Source of the DNA: Chitinophagaceae bacterium
GTDB taxonomy: Bacteria; Bacteroidota; Bacteroidia; Chitinophagales; Chitinophagaceae
Direction: 5' to 3'
DNA: 64,000 nt
NCBI GenBank assembly: GCA_025934485.1
Contig: JAICXX010000008.1
Coordinates: 1 to 64,000, forward strand
The notes under the pieces are model-generated. The model searched no databases, was not told where the DNA came from, and saw nothing but the letters and a program-made list of their open reading frames with translations. Position 1 is the stretch's first letter; every line of letters begins with the position of its first letter. A program made the translations under genes and the position numbers. Shown here one piece after another: positions 1 through 11,026 of the stretch.

Positions 1-2004
1 ATGCCGTCGACAAAATTGTCTAATTATCTTTTTCGCAATAACCACAATTTAGGTTTTGAGGATGTGACGTCGGCGTGGGGGATCGATCAACCGGGTTTCC
101 ATGATGGCGCGGCGTATGTCGATCTCGATAATGACGGGGATCTGGATCTGGTGGTGAATAATCTCAACGGGGAGGCGACGATCTATGAGAATCATACGGC
201 GGGTAAGAAGGGGAGTCATTGGTTGAGGTTGCGGCTTAAGGGGGCCGGAGAGAATACCGCTGGTATTGGGGCGAAGGTTTTTGTGCATGGGGCTCATTCG
301 GAGCAGATGCAGGAACAATATACCGCTCGGGGCTTTCAGAGTTCGGTGGACCCCGTGATGCATATTGGGTTGGGTGAGGATAGTGTGGTGGATTTGAGGA
401 TCGAGTGGCCTTCGGGGAACTCCAGGTGTTTGCAGCATGTGAGGGTGGATACGTTGCTGGCGATCAGTGAGGATGGGGGCAAGTGCGATGCGATGCCGGG
501 GTCAACGGCGGCGGTGAGTGTACATTTCCGGGACGTCACGGCGGCGAGCGGGGTGAACTTCGTGCATAACGAGGCGACGACTAACGACTTCAAGATCTCG
601 CCCCTATTGCCTTACCAGTTGTCGAAGGTGGGCCCCTGTGTGGCGAAGGGCGATGTCAATGGCGATGGGTTGGAAGATCTTTTTATAGGGGGCTCGGCGG
701 GTTTTCCGAGTATGCTTTATTTACAGACTAAGGACGGAAAATTTGTGCCGGCGCCGGATCAGCCCTGGAATGGGTCGACGGCTTATTGCAATATGGATGC
801 GTTGTTCTTCGACGCGGATGGCGATGGCGATCTGGACCTGTACCTGGTGAGTGGCGGAGCAGATTATCCGCTCGATGATGCGCGGTACCAGGACCGGTTT
901 TTTGAGAACGATGGGAAAGGGCATTTCCGGCAGGTGGCGGATGCGTTGCCGGCGGAGCATGTGAGCGGCAGTTGTGTCCGTGCGGCAGACATCGACAAGG
1001 ATGGGTTGCCCGATCTTTTTGTGGGCGGGTATGTTCGGCCCGGATTGTATCCCGATGCACCCGAGAGCTTTGTTTTGAAGAATAAGAGTACGAAGGGGCA
1101 TATCCGATTCGAGAAAACACCGGAAGACACCACGCTCGCACATGCCGGGATGGTTGCCGATGCCTTGTGGATGGATGTGAATAAAGACGGGTGGCCGGAC
1201 CTGGTGGTGGCGGGGCCGTGGATGCCGGTGAGCCTCTTTGAGAATCATCATGGTCGGTTGGAGAACCGGACGGCGGAATATGGGCTGGCGGGTACGGCAG
1301 GATGGTGGTGCCGGCTGGCGGCGGGTGATATAGATGGTGATGGCGAAGTCGATATTGTTGCGGGCGGCCTTGGACTGAACACGCAGTTTCGGGCTTCGGC
1401 CAGCGAGCCGCTAACGCTTACCTATGGGGATTTCGACAACGATGGGGTAACGGACCCAATAATATCGTATTATAATGGAGGGAAGGCCTATCCCTTTTTT
1501 AGCCGGGACGAACTGTTCGAGCAAATGCCGGCGCAGCAAAAGAAGTATCCACATTATAGTGATTTTGCCGATGCGCAGCTCAGCGATCTTTTTACACCCG
1601 AGCAATTGGCGGGGGCGGTGGGGCGGGCGGCCATGTACATGACGCAATCGGTTGTATTGCGAAGAAAGGGGAAGGTGTTCCAGGTGGAGGCGTTGCCGAT
1701 GCTGGCCCAGATCAGCGCGGTGAATGGGATCGTGTTGCAGGATCTGGATGGGGATGGGAAGGTCGATCTGCTGATCGCGGGTAACTTCTATCCCTTCCGG
1801 GTGGCGGAGGGGCCGCTCGATGCGGGAATGGGATTATTCCTGAAGGGGGACGGCAACGGAGGTTTCGAGCCGGTGCCGAATCAAAACGACAAGTTGTTTA
1901 TGCCGGGGGATATTCGTAATATTACGGCGTTACGGTCTCGCACCGGCACACTGATAGTAGCTGTTAAAAACAAGGGTCCGGTCCAAATCATTCGGCCGGA
2001 GTAA
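1..2004 (+). CDS. FG-GAP/VCBS repeat protein with ASPIC/UnbV domain (CRTAC1-like), probably 5'-truncated by the window edge
   Basis: Repeated DxDxDGxxDL motifs (DLDNDGDLDLVV, DGDGDLDLYL, DLDGDGKVDLLI) and ASPIC-like segment GSHWLRLRLKGAGENTAGIGAKV. The ORF begins exactly at base 1. Confidence 0.85.
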   Translation: MPSTKLSNYLFRNNHNLGFEDVTSAWGIDQPGFHDGAAYVDLDNDGDLDLVVNNLNGEATIYENHTAGKKGSHWLRLRLKGAGENTAGIGAKVFVHGAHSEQMQEQYTARGFQSSVDPVMHIGLGEDSVVDLRIEWPSGNSRCLQHVRVDTLLAISEDGGKCDAMPGSTAAVSVHFRDVTAASGVNFVHNEATTNDFKISPLLPYQLSKVGPCVAKGDVNGDGLEDLFIGGSAGFPSMLYLQTKDGKFVPAPDQPWNGSTAYCNMDALFFDADGDGDLDLYLVSGGADYPLDDARYQDRFFENDGKGHFRQVADALPAEHVSGSCVRAADIDKDGLPDLFVGGYVRPGLYPDAPESFVLKNKSTKGHIRFEKTPEDTTLAHAGMVADALWMDVNKDGWPDLVVAGPWMPVSLFENHHGRLENRTAEYGLAGTAGWWCRLAAGDIDGDGEVDIVAGGLGLNTQFRASASEPLTLTYGDFDNDGVTDPIISYYNGGKAYPFFSRDELFEQMPAQQKKYPHYSDFADAQLSDLFTPEQLAGAVGRAAMYMTQSVVLRRKGKVFQVEALPMLAQISAVNGIVLQDLDGDGKVDLLIAGNFYPFRVAEGPLDAGMGLFLKGDGNGGFEPVPNQNDKLFMPGDIRNITALRSRTGTLIVAVKNKGPVQIIRPE

Positions 2005-2006
2005 CT

Positions 2007-2567
2007 ATGCAACCAATACTACTGCATCGAATACAGTTCGAGAACGATGAACTCGCTTTCAGGGAGTTCTATGAGGCCAATGTATTCCGGCTGTTTCAGT
2101 TTGCCTTTACTTTTGTACAGAACAGAGAGCTATCGGAGGAGATCGTCAACGATGTCTTTTTGAAGCTATGGCATAAACGCGGCCGGATCGATCAGATCGA
2201 GAATATCTCCGTTTATTTATACGTGGCGGTGAAGAATACCGCAGTGAACTATCTCAGACAGTCGAAGAACCGGCTGGACACCGATCTGGGGAAGCAGGCC
2301 GTGCATCATTTTTATCTGAGCCCCGATCCGGAGCAGCTGTTGGTCACAGATGAGTTGCGGCGGCGGATCGAGGCGGCCATCGAGGGCTTACCACCGCGCT
2401 GCAAGCTGATATTCAAGCTGGTGAAAGAGGATGGTCTCTCGGCGGCCGAGGTCGCGGCAATTTTGTCTATCTCCTATAAGACCGTTACGACCCAGCTTAC
2501 CATTGCGCTGCGGAAGCTGGAGGAGGTGCTAAAACCTTCGCTACAACAGCACCGGATGAAGGTCTGA
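2007..2567 (+). CDS. ECF-type RNA polymerase sigma-70 factor
   Basis: Region 2 EFYEANVFRLFQFAFTFVQNRELSEEIVNDVFLKLW; region 4 IEGLPPRCKLIFKLVKEDGLSAAEVAAILSISYKTVTTQL. Next to FecR. Confidence 0.93.
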   Translation: MQPILLHRIQFENDELAFREFYEANVFRLFQFAFTFVQNRELSEEIVNDVFLKLWHKRGRIDQIENISVYLYVAVKNTAVNYLRQSKNRLDTDLGKQAVHHFYLSPDPEQLLVTDELRRRIEAAIEGLPPRCKLIFKLVKEDGLSAAEVAAILSISYKTVTTQLTIALRKLEEVLKPSLQQHRMKV

Positions 2568-2636
2568 TCAATTATTTTTTAATTTATTTTCCTTTCTTTT
2601 AAGAAAACCGGCGATTTGCTGTGTCCTTGGAATAGC

Positions 2637-3725
2637 ATGACTGAAAATTTGATGAACAGTTCGAGGATCATCGAACTAATGGCAAAAAAACTCGGAAAAA
2701 ATGCTTCGCTTGAGGAGCTGCAGGAATTAGAGCGTCTCCTGGCTGAGAACCCATCCTATAGTTTATTGGAAGAGATCGTGGGATCCCTGAAGGGGAGTCC
2801 GGAGCATTTTGAACGGAATATCCCGGAAGAAGAGCTGGCGGATAGTGGTTGGGGACGGCTGGCCGGCAGGTTGAAAGAAGTGGTAAATATGGAAGACCGG
2901 AGGCCGGGCCGCATGCCGCGAATAGGGCGATGGGTGGCTGCGGCAGCGGTGGTTGTGGTGGTTGCGGGGACTGCGTTGTGGTACTTTAGGGGCGACCGGA
3001 ATGGCTCGCGGATGCGATATGCCGATAAGGTGGTGGACGTGGGCAATGGCCATCGGAGCAAGATCATTCTGAGCGATGGGACGGCGGTATGGTTGAATGC
3101 CGGAAGCCGGCTATATTATCCGGAGGTGTTTACCGGCGGCAAGCGGGAGGTCACGCTGGATGGGGAAGGTTTTTTTGATGTGGCGAAGCATGTGGACATG
3201 CCTTTTCTGGTGCATGCCGGTAAGATAACGATCAAGGTGTTGGGGACGCGGTTCAATGTCAAGGCTTACCGGGATGAGCCGGCGGTATCGACCACGCTGA
3301 TCAGCGGGAAGGTACAGGTGATGATGGATGGCGAGCCGGACAAGAAGATCGTGCTGAGCCCCAATGAAAAGCTGACGGTGATGAACCCTGTTCCCGATAC
3401 AGGCGTCCTGCAGGATCGGGTGGGGAATGCTTTGCATTACCAGGTGCAGGGTGTGCCCAAGGCGGGGGACGATTCGTTGCCGGAAACGGCCTGGATAGAG
3501 AACCGGCTGGCTTTCAGCAATGAACCATTCGAAGAGGTGGTCAGAATGCTGGAGCGGCGGTATGATGTGCAGATCGAGATCGGGGATGAGCAGTTGCGGG
3601 AGGCGCATTTGAGCGGGGTCTTTGAAAAGGAGACGATCCGGCAGGTGCTGGATATCCTCAAGATGACCACCAAATTCAAGTACAGTATCGAGGGCAAAAA
3701 GGTCCGGCTAATGCCGGACCTGTAG
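2637..3725 (+). CDS. FecR-type anti-sigma factor
   Basis: Single TM helix, then GNGHRSKIILSDGTAVWLNAGSRLYYPEVF and GEGFFDVAKHVDMPFLVHAGKITIKVLGTRFNVKAY. ATG at 2637 preferred over the ORF-track start at 2616. Confidence 0.93.
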   Translation: MTENLMNSSRIIELMAKKLGKNASLEELQELERLLAENPSYSLLEEIVGSLKGSPEHFERNIPEEELADSGWGRLAGRLKEVVNMEDRRPGRMPRIGRWVAAAAVVVVVAGTALWYFRGDRNGSRMRYADKVVDVGNGHRSKIILSDGTAVWLNAGSRLYYPEVFTGGKREVTLDGEGFFDVAKHVDMPFLVHAGKITIKVLGTRFNVKAYRDEPAVSTTLISGKVQVMMDGEPDKKIVLSPNEKLTVMNPVPDTGVLQDRVGNALHYQVQGVPKAGDDSLPETAWIENRLAFSNEPFEEVVRMLERRYDVQIEIGDEQLREAHLSGVFEKETIRQVLDILKMTTKFKYSIEGKKVRLMPDL

Positions 3726-3781
3726 ACAAACAATAAAAACAGGGGGAGGAGGTGGCACTCTTCCCCCACCAAAACAAATTT

Positions 3782-6700
3782 ATGAAGAAATCAAGAAAGG
3801 CGAAACCTTTCGGGGGGTTATCCCCATGCCTGAAATTGCTTCTGCTTATGAAATTGAGTTTACTGATCGTGTTAGCAGCCTGTTTACAGGTATCTGCCCG
3901 AGGTTATTCCCAGGAGACGTTCAGCCTGCATTTCAAACAGGCGGACGCCAGCTTGATCTTCAGTACGATCCAAAAGGAAAGCCATTACAAGTTCTTCTAC
4001 AACAACGATTACCTCCGGGAATTGGGTAAGGTCGATCTGGATGTTACGGATGCACCTTTGACCAATATTCTGCGAATGGTATTGGGGAGTAAATTTACCT
4101 ATACCATCGGGCAGCGGAAGGTGATCATCTCTCCTGCGCCGGACCCGGAGCCTATGGCCAGCGATACATCCGACCGGCCTGTAAAGGGGAAGGTGCTGGA
4201 TGAAACCGGCAAGGCGCTTGGCGGGGTGACGATAAAGGTCGTCAATACGAACAGGACGACGACTACGGATGATGCCGGCAATTTTAGCATCCTGGTATCG
4301 GGGAGCGCGGAGCTGGCTCTGACGTATGTGGGTTATAAAGGCCAGGTGATCGAGGTTAGCGCGGGGCAGCGGACGATTTCGGTGCAGATGCAGCCGAATG
4401 CGGCGGGTTTGGAGAATGCCGTTGTGGTAGGTTATGGTACGCAAAAAAAACGGGATGTAACCGGTAGCATCAGCAGCGTGAAGGGGGATGATATCAAGAA
4501 CCTGCCGACGAGCAATGCGGCGGATGCGATCCAGGGCCGTGCGACGGGTGTTGATATTGTCCGTGACGATGGTTCGCCCGGCAGTGTTCCGAGTATCCGG
4601 GTTTTGGGTACGGGCACGATCAACAATTCCGATCCGCTGGTTGTGATCGATGGGGTTCCGTCGGGCGGTCTCAATGATGTCAACTCGAACGATATCGCGT
4701 CTATAGAGATCCTCAAGGACGCTTCCGCCTCCGCCATCTATGGAAGCCGGGCGGCCAACGGCGTGGTACTGATCACTACGAAAAAGGGTAGTTATGAGGA
4801 CATGCTAAAAGTCTCGGCGAATGTTTACGGTGGGGTCAAGTCACCCGTGAAGTTCATCGATATGCTAAAGGCGCCGGATCTCGTGGCGCTCAAGACGGAA
4901 GCCTATACGAACGATGGCCTGAGTGTGCCAACCATTTGGAGCAATTCGTATTATGCGACTCAGCGTACGGACTGGCAGCGGGCGTTGCTGGGGAATGGGG
5001 ATGTGGCCAATGCCGATGTGGCCATGCGGGGAGGTAATAAATATTCCAATTACAGTTTTTCCGGCAACTATTATAATGAAAAGGGGATGGTCCCCAATAC
5101 CTATTTCAAACGGTATAGTCTCCGGATCAATAGCGAGCACAAGATCGGGAGCCGTTTGAAGATCGGTGAGAACGCGGTGTACTCCTATACTACCGGTACG
5201 GTGAATGGCGCGTCTGGAAATGCGGAAGCCAATACGCACAGTTCGCAAACCGGTGTTGTCTGGAGCGCGATACGATTCAATCCGGCGATCCCGGTGACGA
5301 ACCCTGATGGAAGCTGGGGGACTTCACAGGCCGATAATCAGCTGGGCGATATCAACAATCCTGTAGCTACTGCCAAGGAAACGCAACGCTACAACAATAT
5401 CGACCGGGTGCTGGCCAATTTTTATGCGGAACTGGAGATCCTAAAGGGGTTGAAGATCCGGGCCAACTATGGCTATGATCACAATACCGACGAGTACTAT
5501 GAATTCGACAATGCCATGCCGGATCAAACGCGCGGGCCTGCACTTGCGTCCTTGCAACAATCGTATAGCAAGCAGACCACGTTGCTGGAGGAATATTATC
5601 TGACCTATAACCATAGTTTTGGCGAGCATGCGCTGACATTGACCGGAGGATATTCGGCGCAGACCTTTAAGGGTAATTATTTCGTGGCATCCCGTAGCGG
5701 GTTTAGCGATACGAGTACGGATCAACGGGTGCTTGGTCTCGGGAGCAGCTCGATCTCCAACAATGGCTACAATTTCAATCCCTGGGGACTACAGTCCGAA
5801 TTTGTGCGGGCCAACTATGCGTATGCGGGCAAATACCTGCTGACGGCCACATTCCGTGCGGATGGTTCGAGCAAGTTTGCGCCCGGGAAGCGTTGGGGTT
5901 ATTTCCCGGCTTTCTCGGCCGGCTGGCGGATTTCCGACGAGAAATTCTATGATGGGGGTATTAAGAATGTGCTGCCGATGTTGAAGATCACGGGTGGCTG
6001 GGGACAACTGGGTAACCAAAACGTAGGGGATTTCCAGTACATGAGCATTATCCAGCAGACCAGCGGTTATGGCTACAATTTTGGTGCTTCGAATACCACC
6101 AACCAGGCTGGGGCGGTGATCACGTCGCTGGCCAATCCGAATATCACATGGGAGCGGGCTGTGACGACGACCATCTCGCTGGAAGCTGCCGCTTTGAATA
6201 ACCATTTGACGGGTACTATTACGTATTTCAACAAGAATACGTCGGACATGCTGATCCCTTTCCAGCTTGTAGAGACTTTTGGCGCGCAGACCAATCTGCC
6301 GGATGATCCGGGTAATGTCACGTTGCCGGATTTCAATCTGGGCAGACTCAACAACCATGGTGTCGAGATCGAGCTGGCTTACCGGAATACGGCGGGAAAG
6401 GTGAGCTATTCTATCGGCGTCAACGGTTCGTTCCTGCATAACAAGATCACCAAACTTTATGGATCGAGCACTTATCTGGCCTCGACGCCTTATGGGCGTG
6501 AGAATGCCGATATTGCGCGTACTTATGAAGGGCAGCCGATCGCTTCTTTCTACGGTTTCAAGGCCGATGGGCTTTATCAATCGCAAAGCGATATCGACAA
6601 GGACCCGAATGTCGCCAACGATCCTAACAAGGCCAACATTCGGCCGGGTGACGTGCGGTTCAGGGACATCAATGGAGATGGCATGATCAGCGACAGCGAC

Positions 6701-7237
6701 CGCATGCGGTTGGGTGATCCGAATCCCAGATTCGTATTCGGTTTCAACGGGTCGGTGAACTATGCGCACTTCGACCTGAGCTTTAATTTTGTGGGTGCCA
6801 CGGGCTTTCAGCTTTATGATGCGGACAGGTTATCCGGTCTCGACGCCACACAGGTGTACAACTGGTATGCCGATCAGAAGAACAGGTGGCATGGGCAGGG
6901 AACGAGCAACAGCATTCCGCGGTTGAGTATCAATAACCTGAATAATAACTACCGGTCGTCCAGCATGTGGGTATTCAGCGGCAACTATCTTTCGCTGAAG
7001 AGTCTTACTCTGGGTTATACACTGCCCCGGTTTAACGTGAATGACTGGAAGGTTCCGGAGATCCGGATCTATGCCACGAGCTATAATGTACTTATGATAA
7101 CCAAGTATCCGGGTTATACGCCGGAGCTGGGTTATACGAGTCCTACATCTTCGACACCCGGTTTGCAACGGGGTGTCGACCTGGCGCAGTATCCGGCTGC
7201 CAGGAGCTTTACTGTAGGTGGAACCATTAATTTTTAG
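3782..7237 (+). CDS. SusC/RagA TonB-dependent outer-membrane transporter with N-terminal STN domain
   Basis: STN segment FSLHFKQADASLIFSTIQKESHYKFFY, carboxypeptidase-like domain, plug VVVGYGTQKKRDVTGSISSVKGDDI, C-terminal AARSFTVGGTINF. Confidence 0.95.
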   Translation: MKKSRKAKPFGGLSPCLKLLLLMKLSLLIVLAACLQVSARGYSQETFSLHFKQADASLIFSTIQKESHYKFFYNNDYLRELGKVDLDVTDAPLTNILRMVLGSKFTYTIGQRKVIISPAPDPEPMASDTSDRPVKGKVLDETGKALGGVTIKVVNTNRTTTTDDAGNFSILVSGSAELALTYVGYKGQVIEVSAGQRTISVQMQPNAAGLENAVVVGYGTQKKRDVTGSISSVKGDDIKNLPTSNAADAIQGRATGVDIVRDDGSPGSVPSIRVLGTGTINNSDPLVVIDGVPSGGLNDVNSNDIASIEILKDASASAIYGSRAANGVVLITTKKGSYEDMLKVSANVYGGVKSPVKFIDMLKAPDLVALKTEAYTNDGLSVPTIWSNSYYATQRTDWQRALLGNGDVANADVAMRGGNKYSNYSFSGNYYNEKGMVPNTYFKRYSLRINSEHKIGSRLKIGENAVYSYTTGTVNGASGNAEANTHSSQTGVVWSAIRFNPAIPVTNPDGSWGTSQADNQLGDINNPVATAKETQRYNNIDRVLANFYAELEILKGLKIRANYGYDHNTDEYYEFDNAMPDQTRGPALASLQQSYSKQTTLLEEYYLTYNHSFGEHALTLTGGYSAQTFKGNYFVASRSGFSDTSTDQRVLGLGSSSISNNGYNFNPWGLQSEFVRANYAYAGKYLLTATFRADGSSKFAPGKRWGYFPAFSAGWRISDEKFYDGGIKNVLPMLKITGGWGQLGNQNVGDFQYMSIIQQTSGYGYNFGASNTTNQAGAVITSLANPNITWERAVTTTISLEAAALNNHLTGTITYFNKNTSDMLIPFQLVETFGAQTNLPDDPGNVTLPDFNLGRLNNHGVEIELAYRNTAGKVSYSIGVNGSFLHNKITKLYGSSTYLASTPYGRENADIARTYEGQPIASFYGFKADGLYQSQSDIDKDPNVANDPNKANIRPGDVRFRDINGDGMISDSDRMRLGDPNPRFVFGFNGSVNYAHFDLSFNFVGATGFQLYDADRLSGLDATQVYNWYADQKNRWHGQGTSNSIPRLSINNLNNNYRSSSMWVFSGNYLSLKSLTLGYTLPRFNVNDWKVPEIRIYATSYNVLMITKYPGYTPELGYTSPTSSTPGLQRGVDLAQYPAARSFTVGGTINF

Positions 7238-7256
7238 CCTGTCAAAACAGAAAGAT

Positions 7257-8837
7257 ATGAAGCGCAAATTCAATTATAAATCATTTTTTATACTGGTTTT
7301 TTCGGCGGTAACCAGCATGGTGCTGCTTTTTGGGTGTATCAAGCATCCGCTGGATCAGAGTCCCAGTGGAGAATATACCACCGACAATTTCTGGCGGAAT
7401 CAAAACGATGTTATTGCGGGGATAAACGGGATCTACAATGTGTTGTTCACGGAAGACTGGATCGGGCATGATCTTTATGCGTTCGACGATCAGAGTGATG
7501 ATATCTCCGTGGATGGGGACCATCCGGATTTTATCAGCATCGGCCGGTTCAACATCGATCCCACCCTGCAGCTGATCTATATCACCTGGCCGTTCGCCTA
7601 TGAGCAGATCGCCCGGGCGAACAATGCGATCTACTATATTCCCAAGGTGCCGATCATGGACAGCTCGATCCGGAACCGCTCGATGGGCGAAGCCTATTTT
7701 CTGCGGGCTTATTCCTATTTTATTTTGAGCGAGATCTATGGCGACGTGCCGGTGATCACGGAAAAGAATCTGAGCGCTACCAATTACAATGTTGCCAAAT
7801 CATCCGTTGATACGGTGCGGGCATTGGTCGAATCGGATCTGCTTCAGGCCGCGAATCTTCTGCCGGAAACCTATGACGACGCGGATAAGGGGCGTGTGAG
7901 CAAGGGGGCTGCCTGGGGTATGTTGTGCAAACTTTATCTTTTCGAGGATAAGTTCCAGCAGGCGATCCAATATGGCAACCTGGTTGTCAACGACCCCAAC
8001 TATGCGTTGGCGCCGCATTACAGCGACAATTTCGATTTCAATGCACAGCCGAACAATACGGAACTGCTTTTTGCCGTGTGGAATGAGGTGCAAACGGGCA
8101 CGAACGCCTTGCAGAGTGCGATCTCGTATTATTATACGCCACGGGCCTGGCAGGGATGGGGTTTCCACCATCCTACCGAGAATTTTGCGGATGAGTTCGA
8201 ATCGGCGGACTCATTCCGGAAGCGTGCGACCCTGATCCAGGTGGGCGATTCGATCCCCTATCAAACGAATATGGTTCCAATCTCGTCCGGTGATGCGTAT
8301 CAGATGTTCACGGGTATGGCGGGGCAGAGCACCGGCAGGTTGTTGCCCAGTATGACGACCACGGGTTATTGTATCCGGAAATACACGGCTTTTTTGAGCG
8401 ATAATAGCGGATCCATCAATTTCGGGTTGAAGCAGCCCTTGCTGCGTAGTGCCGATGTCTATCTGATGACGGCGGAGGCAAAGATCAGGCTCAATGGGCC
8501 GGGTGCGGGGGACGCGGAATTGAATGCGGTTAGGCTTCGTGCCGGGTTGATGGGGGAGTCGGGTGCGGGCATGCCGCAGCTGATCCATGAACGTCGCGTA
8601 GAGCTGGGCGGTGAGAATGTACGTTGGCAGGATCTCATGCGTTGGGACAAGGATAAAATAATCGATTTGGATACCATCGTGAGCAAGCCTAAGACGGCGT
8701 CGCCGTTAGCTCCTTATAATAGCGCGGTGATCATACCTGCACGGACGTTCGCGAGGCCCAAAGATTATTATATGCCGATACCGCAGGAGGTCATCGATGA
8801 AAGCAAGGGTGTCATCACGCAAAATCCTAATTATTGA
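7257..8837 (+). CDS. SusD/RagB-family surface glycan-binding lipoprotein
   Basis: Lipobox-like LLFGCIKHPLDQSPSGEYTTDNFWRNQNDVIAGINGIY; C-terminal RRVELGGENVRWQDLMRW. Directly downstream of SusC. Confidence 0.95.
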   Translation: MKRKFNYKSFFILVFSAVTSMVLLFGCIKHPLDQSPSGEYTTDNFWRNQNDVIAGINGIYNVLFTEDWIGHDLYAFDDQSDDISVDGDHPDFISIGRFNIDPTLQLIYITWPFAYEQIARANNAIYYIPKVPIMDSSIRNRSMGEAYFLRAYSYFILSEIYGDVPVITEKNLSATNYNVAKSSVDTVRALVESDLLQAANLLPETYDDADKGRVSKGAAWGMLCKLYLFEDKFQQAIQYGNLVVNDPNYALAPHYSDNFDFNAQPNNTELLFAVWNEVQTGTNALQSAISYYYTPRAWQGWGFHHPTENFADEFESADSFRKRATLIQVGDSIPYQTNMVPISSGDAYQMFTGMAGQSTGRLLPSMTTTGYCIRKYTAFLSDNSGSINFGLKQPLLRSADVYLMTAEAKIRLNGPGAGDAELNAVRLRAGLMGESGAGMPQLIHERRVELGGENVRWQDLMRWDKDKIIDLDTIVSKPKTASPLAPYNSAVIIPARTFARPKDYYMPIPQEVIDESKGVITQNPNY

Positions 8838-11026
8838 GAAACAGGGCTGGGTTATTATTGTTGCTGCTGATCAGCGGAAGAGTTTGTTTTTCGCAGCTGG
8901 ATAAGGCGGCAGCGGATGCTTTTGTGCGGCGGGTAGTTGGCGACCGGGCCAGCGGCTTTGTCGTCGAGTATATCCCGGTGGTCAATGGAAAGGATGTCTA
9001 CGAACTGGAAAGCAGGCGGGGGAAGGTGGTCCTACGGGGAAGCAATGGGCTGTCCGTAGGGTCGGCCCTGAATGAATACCTGCGCTCCTATTGTCATAGT
9101 TTTATTTCCTGGGATGGGGTGGATCTGCGGCTGCCGGCGGTGTTGCCGGTGGTTCCTTCGCGGGTGCGGCGGGTCACACCTTATCAGTACCGGTATTATC
9201 TGAACTATTGTACGTTCAATTATTCGATGGCCTGGTGGGATTGGGCCCGGTGGCAGCGGGAGATCGACTGGATGACCCTGAATGGCATCAATTTGCCGCT
9301 GGCGATCACCGGTGAAGAGGCTGTGTGGCAAAAGGTGTACCGGGGGCTCGGTTTTTCGGATGCGGAGCTACAGCGGTTCTTTTGCGGACCGGCGTATTTC
9401 TCCTGGTTTTGGATGGGTAATCTCGATGGCTGGGGCGGTCCGTTGCCGCAGCATTGGATGGATACGCATGCCGAGCTGGAGCGGAAGATCCTTGCCGCGG
9501 AGCGGTCTGTGGGTATGAAGCCGGTGTTGGCTGCTTTTACGGGCCATGTGCCGCCCACGTTTGCGCAACATTTTCCTATGGCTCGCGTGAAGAAAACGAA
9601 CTGGGGTGCGGGTTTCGATGATGTTTATATCCTCGATCCGGAAGATAGCCTTTTTGAGGTGATCGGGCGGCGTTTCATCGAGGCGCAGACTTCAGCCTAT
9701 GGGACGGACCACTTTTATTCCGCGGATACGTTCAATGAAAACCAGCCGCCTTCGAATGAGCCGGCTTATCTGGCGGCGATTTCTAAAAAGGTGTATGCTT
9801 CGATGGCGCTTGCCGATCCGCGGGCGGTGTGGGTGATGCAGGGGTGGATGTTTCATTATGCCGCTTCGTTTTGGGGGAATGCGCAGATCAAGGCGTTGTT
9901 GGGGGCGGTACCGGACGATCATATGATCATGCTGGATCTGTATAGCGAGAGTCACCCGGTGTGGGACAGGACTCAGGCTTACTTCGGCAAGCCGTGGATC
10001 TGGAATATGCTCAACAATTTCGGGGGCAATACTTTTTTGTGGGGGCGGATGGAGGCGGTGGCTTCGGGGCCTGCCGGGGCTTTGCATTCATCTTCTTCGC
10101 GGCGGCTGTCGGGGATCGGATTGGCTCCTGAAGGCATCGAGGAGAATCCGGCTTTGTACCAGCTGATGCTGGATAATACGTGGCGGGATAGTGCGATCTC
10201 GCTGGCTTCGTGGCTTCCGGCCTATGTGCAGGCCCGGTATGGGGTGACGAATGCCGATGCGCTGGCGGCATGGCGTGTGCTGGCTATTTCCGTGTATGCG
10301 GGTGGTTTGGGTGAGGGTGGGCCGGAATCTATTATTGTAGCGCGGCCGACGACCGAGGTATGGGCGGACCGGGTGCGGACGAAACTGGACTATGAACCGC
10401 GGCAGCTGGCTCGCGCCTGGGGACTGATGGTGCGGGCGGCGGATTCGCTGGGTTCCGGGGATGGATTTCAATATGACCTTGTAGATATCACGCGACAGGT
10501 GCTGGCCAACTATGCGTTGCCGTTGCAACAGCGTTGGGTGCTGGCGTATCTGGATCATGACTTTGCTGCTTTCGATAGCTGTACTGCGCGTTTTTTGGAT
10601 CTTATGGATGATATGGATGCGTTGCTGGCCACACGGCGGGAGTTTTTGCTGGGACGGTGGATCGGGGATGCCCGGCGTTGCGGGGCCACGACTGCCGAAT
10701 CGGATCTGTATGAGAAGAATGCCCGTGATCTGATCACGTTGTGGGGCGATAAGGAAAGCGGGTTACATGAATATTCCTGCCGGCAGTGGTCGGGTTTGAT
10801 CAAAGATTTTTACAAGCCCCGGTGGGAGCAGTATTTTGTGTATTTGCGACAGAAGATGGAGCGGGGCGACCGCATGGAGGAGACGGCTTTTGATGCCGCC
10901 ATCAAGGATTGGGAGTGGAAATGGGTGAATAGCACGGGTGGCGGATATAGCGAGCAGCCGGTGGGCGATGCTTTGTCGGTGGTGCGGCGGCTTTATGCGA
11001 AATATGCGACATTGGTTTTACAATAG
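8834..11026 (+). CDS. GH89 alpha-N-acetylglucosaminidase (NAGLU-like), TTG start overlapping the SusD stop
   Basis: NAGLU-type motifs YYLNYCTFNYSMAWWDWARWQREIDWMTLNGINLPLAITGEEAVWQ, FWMGNLDGWGGPLPQHW, ADTFNENQPP, VWVMQGWMF; N-terminal signal peptide. Confidence 0.92.
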   Translation: MRNRAGLLLLLLISGRVCFSQLDKAAADAFVRRVVGDRASGFVVEYIPVVNGKDVYELESRRGKVVLRGSNGLSVGSALNEYLRSYCHSFISWDGVDLRLPAVLPVVPSRVRRVTPYQYRYYLNYCTFNYSMAWWDWARWQREIDWMTLNGINLPLAITGEEAVWQKVYRGLGFSDAELQRFFCGPAYFSWFWMGNLDGWGGPLPQHWMDTHAELERKILAAERSVGMKPVLAAFTGHVPPTFAQHFPMARVKKTNWGAGFDDVYILDPEDSLFEVIGRRFIEAQTSAYGTDHFYSADTFNENQPPSNEPAYLAAISKKVYASMALADPRAVWVMQGWMFHYAASFWGNAQIKALLGAVPDDHMIMLDLYSESHPVWDRTQAYFGKPWIWNMLNNFGGNTFLWGRMEAVASGPAGALHSSSSRRLSGIGLAPEGIEENPALYQLMLDNTWRDSAISLASWLPAYVQARYGVTNADALAAWRVLAISVYAGGLGEGGPESIIVARPTTEVWADRVRTKLDYEPRQLARAWGLMVRAADSLGSGDGFQYDLVDITRQVLANYALPLQQRWVLAYLDHDFAAFDSCTARFLDLMDDMDALLATRREFLLGRWIGDARRCGATTAESDLYEKNARDLITLWGDKESGLHEYSCRQWSGLIKDFYKPRWEQYFVYLRQKMERGDRMEETAFDAAIKDWEWKWVNSTGGGYSEQPVGDALSVVRRLYAKYATLVLQ

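Noticed and set aside
5789-6769. 326-aa minus-strand ORF opposite SusC
   Set aside because: Antisense shadow of SusC; no motifs and biased composition.
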